Source: Acidobacteriota bacterium (GTDB lineage Bacteria > Acidobacteriota > Blastocatellia > Pyrinomonadales > Pyrinomonadaceae). Taken from it: DNA of 64,000 nucleotides. Position 1 is the stretch's first letter, and the number at the start of each line of letters is the position of its first letter. Where the stretch lies: NCBI GenBank assembly GCA_003223935.1, contig QHXQ01000019.1, positions 62,001 to 126,000 on the forward strand, given 5' to 3'. Both the position numbers and the translations under genes were made by a program. Below the pieces are notes generated by a model, which ran no database searches, was not told the origin of the DNA, and worked only from the letters and a program-made list of their open reading frames with translations. Shown here piece after piece: positions 52,331 through 63,516 of the stretch.

Positions 52331-54128
52331 CCTCCATCTCCTCTTCATCGGCGAATTGCAGTTCATAGAGCCGTTTGTACGTGCCGCTTTGAGCGAGCAG
52401 GTCGGCGTGGCGGCCGAGTTCGATGATCCGTCCGCGTTCGATGACGCAGATCAGATCGGCGCGGCGGACGGTCGAGAGCCGGTGCGCGATGACAACGGAC
52501 GTGCGGTTCTGCATCAAGTTCGCGAGCGCCTGTTGCACGAGCCGTTCGGATTCAGTGTCGAGCGCGGACGTGGCTTCGTCGAGCACGAGCACGCTGGCGT
52601 TTGCGAGCACTGCCCGCGCGATGGCTAAGCGTTGCCGTTGCCCACCTGATAAAAAGATGCCGCGCTCGCCGACGATGGTGTCGTAGCCGTGCGGCAGTTC
52701 CTTGATGAAGTCGTGTGCGAAGGCGATGCGCGCGGCCGCTTCGATCTCTTGATCGGTGGCGTCGGGGCGACTGTAGGAGATGTTGTAGCGCACCGTGTCG
52801 TTAAAGAGCACGGTCTCCTGCGTGACGATGGCGAGTTGCGCGCGCAAGGATTCGAGCCGGGCGGCGCGCAAGTCCGTACCGTCCCACAGCACCGCGCCCG
52901 CAGACGGATCGTGAAAGCGCGGGATCAATTTCGTCAGCGTTGATTTGCCGCCACCCGATTCGCCGACGAGCGCGACGACCTGACCAGCCGGAATGCGCAG
53001 ATTGATATGGCGCAGCACCTCACGCTCTTCGTTCGCGTAGTTGAACGAAACGTCACGTAATTCAATCGCGGCTTGGAGCGGTTTGAGCGCAACGGCGTCG
53101 GGCCGTTCCTTCATCTCGATATTTTCGTCAACCACTTCCCAGACGTGGCGCGCGGCAGCGATGGCGATCTCCATCGAGTTCTGTAGGCGCGAGAGCCGGC
53201 GCATCGGATCGTAAGACGAGAAGAGAAAGAAGAGGAAGGTGAGAAACTGTGCGGTGGTCATCCGATCCGCCATGATCTCGCGCTGACCGTAGAAGAGCAA
53301 CACGGCGACAGCGATAACGCCGATCATCTCGATGACCGGCGGGGCAAAGCCGGTGATCTTTGAAGTGTGCAAGTTCGCGCGCACGATCTGTCGAGCCACG
53401 CGCACGAAACGCGCTTGCTCGCGCTGTTCTGCGCGATAAGCTTTGACGATAGTTTGATTGGCGAGGGCTTCTTGCGCTGTGTCAACAAGCTGTTGGCTGC
53501 CTTCGTTGGCGTCGCGCGCAAGATTGCGTAGAGAGCGCCCGAATCTGGCGGTGAGCCAAGCAATGACGGGCGCGATGATGAGCGAGCCGAGCGTGAGTCG
53601 CCAAGAGAAGTAGAACGAAGCGGCCAGGAAGGCGATGAGCATGAAGCTCTGTTGCAGCATGTCACGCAGCGTACTCGTCACCGCATCCTGAATCGCCGAT
53701 GCTGAAGTGACGAGGCGCGAGACTAAGTAGTTCGTGCGATGCCGCTCGAAGAAATCAGCGGACTGTTTCAGCAAATGCGCGTACAGGTCTTGCCGCAGGC
53801 GCAGCACGGATTCTTGACCGACGCGCGCCATCAGGTAGATCGAAAAGTATTCAGCGATGCCTTTGGCGATGGTGAAGATGATGAGCAGGATGGCGATGCT
53901 GCGCCAAGCGGCGACGCCGGAATCTGGGATCAGGCGTTGGAGGGCAAAGAGCGTCTTGCTGTGTTGGCCCGTGCCATGCACGCCGCCGAGCGCTTGATCG
54001 AAGATGGGGACGACGAGCGCATTGATCGCGCTCTGCAACGCCGCGCCTGCGAGCATCGCCACAGTCGCCAGCGTGAACTTACCCCAATGCGGTTTCAGAT
54101 AGGTTAAGAGTCGCCGCAGGTCTTGCAT
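52299..54128 (-). CDS. ABC exporter with fused membrane and ATPase domains (MsbA-like)
   Basis: About 609 residues. Six helices in the N-terminal 320 residues, then the ATPase: Walker A VALVGESGGGKSTLTKL, Q-loop VTQETVLFNDTVRYN, signature LSGGQRQRLAIARAVL, Walker B VLVLDEATSALD, and H-loop VVIAHRLSTVRRAD. Type IV half-transporter, likely lipid or drug flippase. The last nine residues or so (VVSSEQKAAI) are encoded by a repeat arm, so the native C terminus was probably replaced. ATG 54128 is chosen; a GTG at 54140 is possible. Confidence 0.93.
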   Translation of the reverse strand: MQDLRRLLTYLKPHWGKFTLATVAMLAGAALQSAINALVVPIFDQALGGVHGTGQHSKTLFALQRLIPDSGVAAWRSIAILLIIFTIAKGIAEYFSIYLMARVGQESVLRLRQDLYAHLLKQSADFFERHRTNYLVSRLVTSASAIQDAVTSTLRDMLQQSFMLIAFLAASFYFSWRLTLGSLIIAPVIAWLTARFGRSLRNLARDANEGSQQLVDTAQEALANQTIVKAYRAEQREQARFVRVARQIVRANLHTSKITGFAPPVIEMIGVIAVAVLLFYGQREIMADRMTTAQFLTFLFFLFSSYDPMRRLSRLQNSMEIAIAAARHVWEVVDENIEMKERPDAVALKPLQAAIELRDVSFNYANEEREVLRHINLRIPAGQVVALVGESGGGKSTLTKLIPRFHDPSAGAVLWDGTDLRAARLESLRAQLAIVTQETVLFNDTVRYNISYSRPDATDQEIEAAARIAFAHDFIKELPHGYDTIVGERGIFLSGGQRQRLAIARAVLANASVLVLDEATSALDTESERLVQQALANLMQNRTSVVIAHRLSTVRRADLICVIERGRIIELGRHADLLAQSGTYKRLYELQFADEEEMEVVSSEQKAAI

Positions 54129-54469
54129 CGCTATACGCACATGTCGGGGTCGCCCGGTTCGTCAGAGGTAATTTAGAAATGCTGCTCGCCGCTAAATCAA
54201 AGACTATACGAACAGGCAGCGCACAGCGTCAAGGAAGCGAGCATGTGGCAGCGCAGCGCAACGGATTGAAGGCGCGCCGGAAAGTTACCTCATCAGCCGG
54301 AGGCAATCTGTTGGCCATTCTTGCCCCTTTCACTTTTTTCAGGTCTGTCAATTTTAGACTTTGCCCTGCGGCCGTTTGGCCTATAATGACCGCACAGTCT
54401 TTATCAGTTGCCGCGCCCGCGTCGCCCCCGAACGCGAGCCGCAGAACACAAGGGAACCTGAGACCACAA
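54129..54469. other. Divergent intergenic region
   Basis: 341 nt between the ABC exporter and the OmpR gene. It is open in one frame on the plus strand but shows no domain. It holds the promoter described at 54360-54387; nothing else is recognised. Confidence 0.4.
54360..54387 (+). promoter_or_regulatory. Possible sigma70 promoter for the OmpR-family regulator
   Basis: TTTGCC (54360-54365), a 16-nt gap and a perfect TATAAT (54382-54387). The ATG inside this -10 word is therefore unlikely to be the start codon, which supports the GTG at 54470. Confidence 0.45.
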
Positions 54470-55171
54470 GTGAAGCACAGAATCCTGATCGTGGACGACG
54501 ACGAAAACTTGCGCCCGTTGCTCGCGGGCTATTTCACGCGCGCGGGCTTCGAGGTTGAAGAGAAAGACAACGCCGAGGAGGCGCTGCCCGCAGCCCTCAA
54601 CGGCCGGTTCGATTGTTTCATCTTCGACGTGACCATGCCGGGCATGAACGGACTTGAATTGATGCGCCGCCTGCGCGAGCGCGGCGTCGAGACGCCCGCG
54701 CTCTTCCTGACCGCGCACGGCGAGATTGACGCCAAAGTTGCGGGCTTCAAGGCCGGCGCGGACGATTACTTGCAGAAGCCTTTCGACCCGCGCGAGCTTG
54801 AAGTGCGCGTCGAGGCGCTGCTGCGGCGCGCGGGCCGGCAAACGACCGAAGGACAGACTGATAAGCAACGGATCGAGATCGGCGAGTTGGTGATTGACAA
54901 GCGCAGACACGAGGTCACGCTTAACGGTCAGCCGGTCGATCTCACGCCGCTTGAGTTTCAGATTCTTGAACGGCTGGCGAGCGAACCGGGGCGCGCTTGG
55001 TCGCGCAACGATCTGCTCGATCAGGTCTGGAGCACAGACTACGAAGGTTATCAGCGCAACGTCGATCCGCACATCAATCGCCTGCGTCAGAAGATTGAAC
55101 CCGACCCGAAAAACCCCCGATACGTGCTGACCGTGCGCGGCGTCGGCTACAAACTCAATGATGCCCTATGA
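54470..55171 (+). CDS. OmpR/PhoB-family response regulator
   Basis: 233 residues from GTG 54470, the usual length. The receiver domain has acidic pocket DDDEN, phospho-Asp in FDCFIFDVTMPGMNG, Thr in FLTAHG and Lys in LQKPFDPRE. The C-terminal winged helix has RRHEVTLNGQPVDLTPLEFQ and YVLTVRGVGYKL. No histidine kinase is adjacent; the next gene overlaps by 4 nt and encodes a secreted beta-propeller. Confidence 0.92.
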   Translation: MKHRILIVDDDENLRPLLAGYFTRAGFEVEEKDNAEEALPAALNGRFDCFIFDVTMPGMNGLELMRRLRERGVETPALFLTAHGEIDAKVAGFKAGADDYLQKPFDPRELEVRVEALLRRAGRQTTEGQTDKQRIEIGELVIDKRRHEVTLNGQPVDLTPLEFQILERLASEPGRAWSRNDLLDQVWSTDYEGYQRNVDPHINRLRQKIEPDPKNPRYVLTVRGVGYKLNDAL

Positions 55172-56808
55172 ACACCATTCCCCTCCGCACAACGTCGCTC
55201 TGCCTGCTCGCCTGTCTGTCGCTTGCGCTGCTCACAATGGAGCGCGCGCACGCGCAACGCCGCACGCAGGCTAAACCAGCCCAACCTAAACCCAGCCCCA
55301 GCCAGCCGGCGGTGAAACCGGCTGCGCCGCACAAGTCTGTGCCGCAGGCGCAACAGACGGCCGCGCAGACTGCTAAAAAGATCGCGATCCGTTGGCGCGG
55401 CCGGCCCGACGTCCAACGTTATCGTTTGCAGGTGGCGCGCGACCGCGACTTCCGCGACATCGTGTTTGATCGCGCGGTGGTCGGGCTTGAATATCAGGTC
55501 GAATTGCCGGCGGGCGACGCTTTCTTTTGGCGCGTCGCGCCCGCCGCGCAAGAGACCGGCGAGTTCTCTGCACCTGAGCCGGTTAACTTGAACCAAAGCG
55601 CGAGCACAACGACGAACGCGAATGTCTCATCCGCCGTCTTGCGCTCGCCTGTGGATGTGGGTTGGCAGTCATTTACCGGCGCAGTCTTGCGTCCGCAGTC
55701 CGCGCCTCTGCGCGGCGCGAACACGATGGACGTAGTAGCGGTCAACACCGACGGCACTGTCTTCGCGCTCGACGGTGTGAACGGCTCGGCGCTGTGGACT
55801 GCACGCTACAAGCCGAACGCCCGACGCGGCGACGCGCCCGCGCCGCCGTCTGCCATCTTCACGCCGGTCTTCGTGCGCCCGACGGCGAACGATAAGATGA
55901 GCGTTGTGGTCGCGTTTGATGGCGGCGTGCGTGCGCTCGAAGGCGAAACGGGGCGCGAGTTATGGCGCGCGTCTCTGCCGAGCGCGGCGCAGAGCGCGAT
56001 GGTCGCCGATCTAGACGACGACAACGTGACGGCCGAACTGGCCTTGGTCACAGATGAACCGGCGCTGCATTTCGTTGACGCGCGCACCGGCAAAGAAATC
56101 TCACACCTAAAACTTGATGGGACGGCTATCGGCGCACCCGTGCCATACATCACCAGTGCTACGCGCGGCGTGGCGCTCTCGTTGACGGATGGTCTGTTGG
56201 ACATACGGCGCATGGACGGCACACGCTACCGCGCCGTCAAGTTCGACGTGCCGTTCACCACGCCGCCTTTGATCATCTCAGGCCCGAGCGGCGCACTCAT
56301 CGTCGTCGGCACAGAGCACGGATTGCTCTATCTCGATGGCCTCAATTTGAAGCCGTTGGGCAAGGTCTCGACGCCGGGCGACATGCCGCGCGGTCGGTTG
56401 GCGGCCGCCGATCTCGATCACGACAACGTGCTTGAGATTGTCGCGCCTTTGAAGTCTGGCGGGATCGTCGTGGTCAGCGCGATGGGGCACATCGCTTGGA
56501 CGGCCGAAGGTGCCGGCGAAGCTTACAGCCCGGTGTTCGCCGACGTGGACGGCGACGGCGTGCTGGACGTGCTCGTCGCCTCTGATCGTTCGTTTGCCGT
56601 CGGCTTCAACGGACGCAACGGTGCGCTCATCTGGCAGGTGGACGAACCGAAGGCGGCGGCGGCGACAAGCGGCACGCCGGCCCTTCGCGCGCTGACCCTC
56701 ATTGATGCGGGCGCGAATCGCATGCTCGTCGTGAGCGGCGATCAAGGGCGCACGGGCGTGCGTGCAGTCGGGTTGCCGAATAGCTCGGTTAAAGTAGCTG
56801 CGCAATAA
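55168..56808 (+). CDS. Secreted beta-propeller (PQQ/FG-GAP-like) protein
   Basis: 546 residues. A signal peptide (LLACLSLALLTMERAHA) is followed by a Pro/Ala/Gln linker and a fibronectin-like domain (WRGRPDVQRYRLQVARDRDF). A propeller of repeated blades then runs from about 165 to the end (DGTVFALDGVNGSALWTARY, GGVRALEGETGRELWRASL). Some blades contain FG-GAP-type calcium loops such as ADVDGDGVLDVL and ADLDHDNVLEIV. Its role is unknown; translational coupling to the response regulator suggests a link to that pathway. Confidence 0.75.
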   Translation: MNTIPLRTTSLCLLACLSLALLTMERAHAQRRTQAKPAQPKPSPSQPAVKPAAPHKSVPQAQQTAAQTAKKIAIRWRGRPDVQRYRLQVARDRDFRDIVFDRAVVGLEYQVELPAGDAFFWRVAPAAQETGEFSAPEPVNLNQSASTTTNANVSSAVLRSPVDVGWQSFTGAVLRPQSAPLRGANTMDVVAVNTDGTVFALDGVNGSALWTARYKPNARRGDAPAPPSAIFTPVFVRPTANDKMSVVVAFDGGVRALEGETGRELWRASLPSAAQSAMVADLDDDNVTAELALVTDEPALHFVDARTGKEISHLKLDGTAIGAPVPYITSATRGVALSLTDGLLDIRRMDGTRYRAVKFDVPFTTPPLIISGPSGALIVVGTEHGLLYLDGLNLKPLGKVSTPGDMPRGRLAAADLDHDNVLEIVAPLKSGGIVVVSAMGHIAWTAEGAGEAYSPVFADVDGDGVLDVLVASDRSFAVGFNGRNGALIWQVDEPKAAAATSGTPALRALTLIDAGANRMLVVSGDQGRTGVRAVGLPNSSVKVAAQ

Positions 56809-56864
56809 GTGGCGCGAGCAATGATGAGGCGGCGGCGCGCGGCACGATTGAGAGGTTAAAGCTA

Positions 56865-57020
56865 GTGCCTATCTGGATACTTTCGTCTGTGCTATTTCTG
56901 ATCTGGCTGGTCTGCAAATTCTTGCTCGGCAAGGGCGGCTTCATACACATCTTGTTGCTGTGCGCCCTCTCGCTCGCGCTCGTGCAATGGGTCGCGGAGC
57001 GGCGGACGAAGCAGGGATGA
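56865..57020 (+). CDS. 51-residue DUF5670-like membrane protein
   Basis: GTG at 56865, TGA at 57018-57020. The product begins MPIWILSSVLFLIWLVCKFL, continues GKGGFIHILLLCALSLALV and ends in a basic tail. The GGFIHILLL core parallels GGLIHIILV in the 49-residue protein at 29064-29213. GAGAGG sits about 9 nt before the start. It is small but has the right shape for this family. Confidence 0.6.
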   Translation: MPIWILSSVLFLIWLVCKFLLGKGGFIHILLLCALSLALVQWVAERRTKQG

Positions 57021-57023
57021 AAG

Positions 57024-57082
57024 GGGAGTGGGCAGCAAAAAAAGCAGTTCTTTATTTTTACTGCCTACTGCCTACTGTTTTT
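57024..57082. repeat. Heptamer-type repeat, unit ACTGCCT
   Basis: Right side ACTGCCT-ACTGCCT-ACTG followed by TTTTTT; the left side AGTGGGCAGC...AGCAGT is a degenerate inverted partner. Possible terminator after the 51-residue gene. Confidence 0.6.
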
Positions 57083-57189
57083 TTCCGGCAACAACCGGCG
57101 CGCTCAACGCATCAATGGATGTGACGATAGGTTTTCCCACGCGCGAAGCCCGGCGCGATGACACAACAATCAGCAGGAGCAAAGACTTT

Positions 57190-58773
57190 ATGAAGCATTC
57201 AAGCTCCCACTTTAATTTCATCGCTCTCCTCTCTGTGACATTGATCTTGCTTGCTGGCGCTCCGCTTGCACACGCGCAATCGGACATCCCGCGCGAGACG
57301 GTTGCGATCACTTACCCGCTCGATCAAGCAGTGACGGTACGCTTTCGCGGGACGACGCGACTACCCCGCTTGAGCGGCGAAGCGAAGGTGAAACGAACGG
57401 GCCGGCGCAATACGCACGTCGAGTTGAGCGTCCATAATCTGCCGCGCGCCAACGAACTCGGCGGCGTCTATACGACCTATGTGCTCTGGGCCATCTCACC
57501 TGAAGGCCACGCCGATAATCTCGGCGAGATCAAACGCAGCGGCAGCCAGTTCATAGACTCAAAACTCGATGTGACCACACCGCTCCAAACTTTCGCCTTG
57601 ATCGTTACGGCCGAGCCGCACTTCATGGTGCGCGGGCCGAGTCGCTTGGTCGTGCTCGAAAACTTGCCGCCGTCGAGACCGGGCAATGCAGATGTGGCGA
57701 CGGTCAGCGTCAGATATATCGGCAACACGAGCGACTATTTCAACAACCCGCGCGTGCCCGATGTCGCTGACGCCGATTATTTGCGCACGCCTGTGTCGCT
57801 CTTGGGCGCGCGCCAAGCGATCAACCTCGCGCGCTATGCCGGCGCAGACCGCGACGCGCCCGACGAATTAAAGCAAGCCTCCGATCAACTCGCCGCCGCC
57901 GAGAACGCTTGGCGTCTGAAGCAGCAGGACGAAGAGGTTGATGCGTTGGCGCGACAGGCGATCAGTCTGGGCGAGCGGGCGGAAGAGGTGGCGGAGGAGC
58001 GCAAGGCTGCACGCCTGCGCCGTGAAGAGATCGCGCGCCGCGACCGCGCCATTCAAGAAGCGGAGCGCAGCGCCGATTCAGCTTCACAAGAGGTGGTGCA
58101 GTTAAAAGACGCGCTCGAACGCGAGACGCACGCGCGCGAGTTGTCCGAACGCGATCTGGCGAACGCCAATCAGACGGTGCGCGATCTGCGCAGCGAGTTG
58201 GCGCAGTTGCGCGAAGAGTTGCAGAACGTGCGCGCCGAATCGGAAGACGCGAAAGTTAAACTCGCGCGCATCGAAGGCGAACGAGCCGCCGAACAGGCGC
58301 GCATCGCAGCCGAGCAAAAGGCCGCGCAACAACGCGAAGCCGCCAACGCTTTGCGCCAAAACCTCGCGCGCTTCGGCACTGTGCGCGAGACCAATCGCGG
58401 GCTTGTCGTCGTGCTGCCCGAATCTCTTTGGGTCAGCGCGCGCGTTGCAGAACTCTCGTCCAAAGCGGCCGCGACGCTCGAACCGCTCGCCGCCTTGCTC
58501 GCCAATAACCCAGACTATCAAGTGATCATCGAAGCTTACACAGACAGTCGCGGCGACGAAGCGGCGCTGCGCAAACTCACGCAAGAGCGCGCCGATGCGC
58601 TCGCCGGCCGGCTCGTCACCGCCGGCGTTGACAACGCGCGCATCCAATCGAGCGGCCTCGGCCCCGATAACCCCATCGCGCCCAACTCGACGCCTGCGGG
58701 TCGTCTGCGCAACCGGCGCACAGAGATCATCATCGTCCCGCCAAACCAGACGAGCGCGGCTTCAAGTCAGTGA
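57190..58773 (+). CDS. OmpA-family protein with long coiled coil
   Basis: 527 residues from ATG 57190, with AGGAG 10 nt upstream. The signal peptide ends at AHA-Q (about 30). A beta-rich N-terminal domain follows (about 35-190), then a coiled coil of about 180 residues rich in Glu/Arg/Ala. The C-terminal OmpA peptidoglycan-binding domain has LAALLANNPDYQVIIEAYTD, LTQERADALAGRLV and RLRNRRTEIII. It probably links the outer envelope to peptidoglycan. It precedes a perfect 29-bp hairpin. Confidence 0.88.
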   Translation: MKHSSSHFNFIALLSVTLILLAGAPLAHAQSDIPRETVAITYPLDQAVTVRFRGTTRLPRLSGEAKVKRTGRRNTHVELSVHNLPRANELGGVYTTYVLWAISPEGHADNLGEIKRSGSQFIDSKLDVTTPLQTFALIVTAEPHFMVRGPSRLVVLENLPPSRPGNADVATVSVRYIGNTSDYFNNPRVPDVADADYLRTPVSLLGARQAINLARYAGADRDAPDELKQASDQLAAAENAWRLKQQDEEVDALARQAISLGERAEEVAEERKAARLRREEIARRDRAIQEAERSADSASQEVVQLKDALERETHARELSERDLANANQTVRDLRSELAQLREELQNVRAESEDAKVKLARIEGERAAEQARIAAEQKAAQQREAANALRQNLARFGTVRETNRGLVVVLPESLWVSARVAELSSKAAATLEPLAALLANNPDYQVIIEAYTDSRGDEAALRKLTQERADALAGRLVTAGVDNARIQSSGLGPDNPIAPNSTPAGRLRNRRTEIIIVPPNQTSAASSQ

Positions 58774-58778
58774 AGACA

Positions 58779-58851
58779 GTGACAAGTGACGAGTGATGAG
58801 TGACGAGTTAAAATGCTGTTCACTCGTCACTCATCACTCGTCACTTGTCAC
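58779..58851. repeat. Perfect 29-bp heptamer palindrome, unit GTGACGA
   Basis: Left arm 58779-58807 (GTGACAA, GTGACGA, GTGATGA, GTGACGA, G) and right arm 58823-58851 are exact reverse complements over 29 nt, with a 15-nt loop. The arm ends 8 nt before the histidine kinase start. Confidence 0.95.
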
Positions 58852-58859
58852 CGTTTTTT

Positions 58860-61061
58860 ATGTCTCTGCTCGAAATCATTCAACTGATCGGCTACAGCAC
58901 AGGGGCGGCGCTGCCTCTGTGGTTGAGCGTGCTGCTCGCACGCCAACGGCGCACGCTCAAGCCGCAGGAGCGCGTCCTGCTCGCGCTTGCGATCAGCATC
59001 GGGCTGTGGCACACGAGCAACCTGTTGCTTGCTCTGCGCGCACTGCTCGGTTTGGACGTGGCGCGTTGGGTTTGGCTGCTGCGGCTCGCAGACACGTTCG
59101 CCGTCACGTCCATCACGTTCGCCTATTCGTTCCTGCTCCACGTCCATCTGCACCTCTGGGCGAACGCGCGCAACCGCCCGTTGACGCGCTTCGAGCGCGG
59201 GCGCATCTATCTCTCTTACGCACCGACGCTCTTTCTCGTCATCGCCGTGCCGCGCTTGTGGACGGGCGCATACGCGCCGATGCTCGTCAAGCTATCGTTC
59301 TTTGTGTTGCCCTTTGGTCTGTGGGCGACCTACGTGCTGTGTCTTATTGCTGCGACCGATCTCTTGATCGCGCGCATGTCTGAGTCAACGAGCGAGCGGC
59401 GGCTGATGGCCACGCTCGCCGGCTCGTTCCTGATCATCGCCGCGCTCTTACTTTCGGTTTACGCACTGGGCGCGGGCCGCGACAGCGTGCTTAAAGACTA
59501 CTTGCAGACGCTCGGCAATCTCGGCTCATTATTGCCGACGGCGCTCATCGCTTATCACATCTATCGCTATCGCTATCTCGAATTGATCATCAGAGAGAGC
59601 CTCGTCGCCGCTTCGTTTGCAGTGGTCATTCTCGTCGTCTATCTCTACGGCATACGCGCGATTGAGACATGGCTGACGGCGCACTATCAACTGCGTGCGG
59701 GGGCGATTGAGGCACTGCTCATCCTCGCCTTCGCGCTGCTCGCCGCGCCTTTGCGGACGTGGCTCGAAAGGCGCTTTCAACCGCTCTTCGCCCGCGAAGC
59801 TGCGCTCTATCGTCAGGTCGTAACGCGGCTCGGCGCACAACCGCGCCGCCATCAGCACCTGCCCGAACTCCTGCGCTTCGTCGCAGAGAAGACGGCGCAC
59901 GAACTGAACTTGCGCCGCGTCCGCTTCCTGCTGCGCAACCATAATCCCGCCACGTCCGATAACGCCAACGAAAATGCGTCAGCATTTTTGCTTGAAGCTG
60001 TGGGTGATGCTGAAACTGTCGGGCGCAGTGGCGATGATGTGGTTGCCAAGGGCGCGCACATGGATGACAACGACGGAAACAAGTCGGCTTGGGCCGAACA
60101 GTTGTTAATGTTGGCGCATGGGCACGAAGGTCTTGTCGAAGCTATGCCGGAATTACAAACGCGCGGGTTTGAGTTGGCCTATGCTTTGTGTCGAGATGAG
60201 CGCGCGGTCGGGTTGATGTTGGTTGATGCGGCCCCTGCGGCGTTGACGACTGAGGTGCGGACGGCGCTTGCGGTGCTTGCCGGGCAGGTGGCCATTGCGG
60301 TCGAGGATGCGCGGCTCGTCGAAGAGAACGTACTACTCGAACGAAAGCTGGCGCAGGGCGAACGGCTCGCGGCGCTCGGTCAGATGGCCGCGGCCGTCGC
60401 GCACGAGATCAGGAATCCGCTCTCTGCGATCAAGTCCATCGCTCAAGTCATGCGCGAAGACGAGCGCATGACGGGCGAGTACGCGCGCGACCTCGATCTG
60501 ATCGTCGGCGAAACTGATCGCTTGAGCCGTAGCGTCACGCAACTCTTGAGCTTTGCACGCCACACGCCGCCCGCGAGCGCGCCCATCCCCGCCGACGAGC
60601 TTGCGCGCACACTCGTCGAACTCTTCCAATCAGACGCACGCGCCCGTTCGATCAAACTCGAACTGCATACCGACAGCCAAGTCATGCTCGACGGCGCACA
60701 AGCGACTGCCGTCCGCGCTGCGCTCTCAAATCTGCTCCTCAATGCGCTGCAAGCGACGCCCATGCGCGGGCGCGTACTGATCGAAGTTAAAGAAGCGGAC
60801 GGCGCGCCGCTGTTCGTCGTCACAGACGGCGGCGCAGGCGTGCCCGCAGAACTGCGCGAACGCATCTGGGAGCCTTTCTTCACGACGCGCCAACGCGGCA
60901 CAGGCTTAGGTTTGGCGATTGTGCGCAAACGCATGGAGGAGGTTGGCGGGCGTGCGCAACTTGCGCCTCAGCAGCCGAACACGGGCGCGCGCTTCGAGTT
61001 GCTTCTGCCGCGCGCGTCTGTGGCCGCGAATTTGCCTGTCACTGCGGTCAAGTTGTCATGA
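58860..61061 (+). CDS. Membrane sensor histidine kinase (NtrB/ZraS-like)
   Basis: 733 residues from ATG 58860. Seven or eight N-terminal helices (about 5-300), then a GAF-like region, a short coiled coil and the kinase core: H-box AAAVAHEIRNPLSAIKSI, N-box LSNLLLNALQATP, DGGAGVPAELRERIWEPFFT and GTGLGLAIVRKRMEE. It phosphorylates the NtrC-type regulator encoded 25 nt downstream. No Shine-Dalgarno is visible; the start follows a hairpin. Confidence 0.92.
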   Translation: MSLLEIIQLIGYSTGAALPLWLSVLLARQRRTLKPQERVLLALAISIGLWHTSNLLLALRALLGLDVARWVWLLRLADTFAVTSITFAYSFLLHVHLHLWANARNRPLTRFERGRIYLSYAPTLFLVIAVPRLWTGAYAPMLVKLSFFVLPFGLWATYVLCLIAATDLLIARMSESTSERRLMATLAGSFLIIAALLLSVYALGAGRDSVLKDYLQTLGNLGSLLPTALIAYHIYRYRYLELIIRESLVAASFAVVILVVYLYGIRAIETWLTAHYQLRAGAIEALLILAFALLAAPLRTWLERRFQPLFAREAALYRQVVTRLGAQPRRHQHLPELLRFVAEKTAHELNLRRVRFLLRNHNPATSDNANENASAFLLEAVGDAETVGRSGDDVVAKGAHMDDNDGNKSAWAEQLLMLAHGHEGLVEAMPELQTRGFELAYALCRDERAVGLMLVDAAPAALTTEVRTALAVLAGQVAIAVEDARLVEENVLLERKLAQGERLAALGQMAAAVAHEIRNPLSAIKSIAQVMREDERMTGEYARDLDLIVGETDRLSRSVTQLLSFARHTPPASAPIPADELARTLVELFQSDARARSIKLELHTDSQVMLDGAQATAVRAALSNLLLNALQATPMRGRVLIEVKEADGAPLFVVTDGGAGVPAELRERIWEPFFTTRQRGTGLGLAIVRKRMEEVGGRAQLAPQQPNTGARFELLLPRASVAANLPVTAVKLS

Positions 61062-61086
61062 TTCTGCTGACTCAAACGAAAACTGA

Positions 61087-62559
<1,473 letters not shown>

Positions 62560-62574
62560 CGGAATCACAAGTCA

Positions 62575-62622
62575 CTACCGCCGGTGGTAGCGGGCGGATG
62601 CTGATGATACAGACCTGCCCGC
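62575..62622 (+). other. Short inverted repeats after the NtrC-type gene
   Basis: A near-palindrome CTACCGCCGGTGGTAG (62575-62590) is followed by GCGGGC (62590-62595) pairing with GCCCGC (62617-62622). They may end the two-component transcript or bind a regulator; no T-run follows. Confidence 0.3.
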
Positions 62623-62749
62623 GACCACAGGCGGTACTGACTTATTCATAGTAATCAACCAACGTAACACTCAGCCGACAATTGCGCTTGAGCTGGAGTT
62701 GCGTTTAGACTTCACGCTCGCGCAGGAGATCATCCGTCGAAGTGAAGCT

Positions 62750-63406
62750 ATGAAAGCAAAGATTGACGCCATCATTCAACGCGAACAGGCCGAATATCTC
62801 GACCAACTGCACCCCGCGAGCGCAGACATCTGCGCTGAGATGGAAGCCTACGCGGCCGAGCATCGCGTGCCGATTGCGGATCGCGAGGTCGCGCTCTTTT
62901 TGGAGATCACGGCTCGCGCCATAACTGCGCGGCGCGGGCTTGAGATCGGCATGGCCATCGGCTATTCGGTCTTGCACCTCTTGCGCGGCATGCCTGAAGA
63001 CGGCCTCGTCGTCACGATTGAACCGAGCGACGTGATGATCGCACGCGCGACAGATTACTTCGCACGTGCTGGCGTCGGCGGGCGCGTGCGGATTGAGCGC
63101 GGGCGCGCGCTCGAAGTGATCCCGCAACTCAAAGAGACTTTCGATCTGATCTACCTAGACGCGGTCAAAGAAGAGTACAGCGATTATCTTGAACAGGCGC
63201 TGCCACTCTTGCGCATCGGCGGTGTCGTCATCGCGGACAATCTGTTATGGGGCGGGCAGGTGGCGGGCGACGTGCGTGCGCCTGAGCAGACAGCTTCGAC
63301 GCAAGCGTTGCGCGTCTTCAATCAAAGGTTCGTGCGCCATCCGCAACTGCGCGCCGAAGTGCTTTCGATCGGCGACGGTTTGGGCTATGGCGTGAAGATC
63401 GTTTGA
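62750..63406 (+). CDS. SAM-dependent O-methyltransferase (caffeoyl-CoA OMT-like)
   Basis: 218 residues from ATG 62750; a TTG at 62699 would add 17 residues. Class I methyltransferase features: SAM-binding RRGLEIGMAIGYSVLHLLRG, acidic VVTIEPSD, DLIYLDAVKEEYSDYLEQAL and ADNLLWGGQV. These match the small metal-dependent O-methyltransferase family (methyltransf_3). The substrate cannot be inferred. Confidence 0.85.
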   Translation: MKAKIDAIIQREQAEYLDQLHPASADICAEMEAYAAEHRVPIADREVALFLEITARAITARRGLEIGMAIGYSVLHLLRGMPEDGLVVTIEPSDVMIARATDYFARAGVGGRVRIERGRALEVIPQLKETFDLIYLDAVKEEYSDYLEQALPLLRIGGVVIADNLLWGGQVAGDVRAPEQTASTQALRVFNQRFVRHPQLRAEVLSIGDGLGYGVKIV

Positions 63407-63516
63407 AGAAGGGGATAGACCCGCACAGCGTAGTGAACGAAAAAAAAGCACGGTCTGACCTTCGACGCAACGGGCAAAAAACGAACTGTTTTAGTTTCAA
63501 CCCCCAGCACATTTTG

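Noticed and set aside
62560..62749. sigma54 (-24/-12) promoter before the O-methyltransferase
   Set aside because: No TGGCAC-N5-TTGC-like element was found in this spacer.
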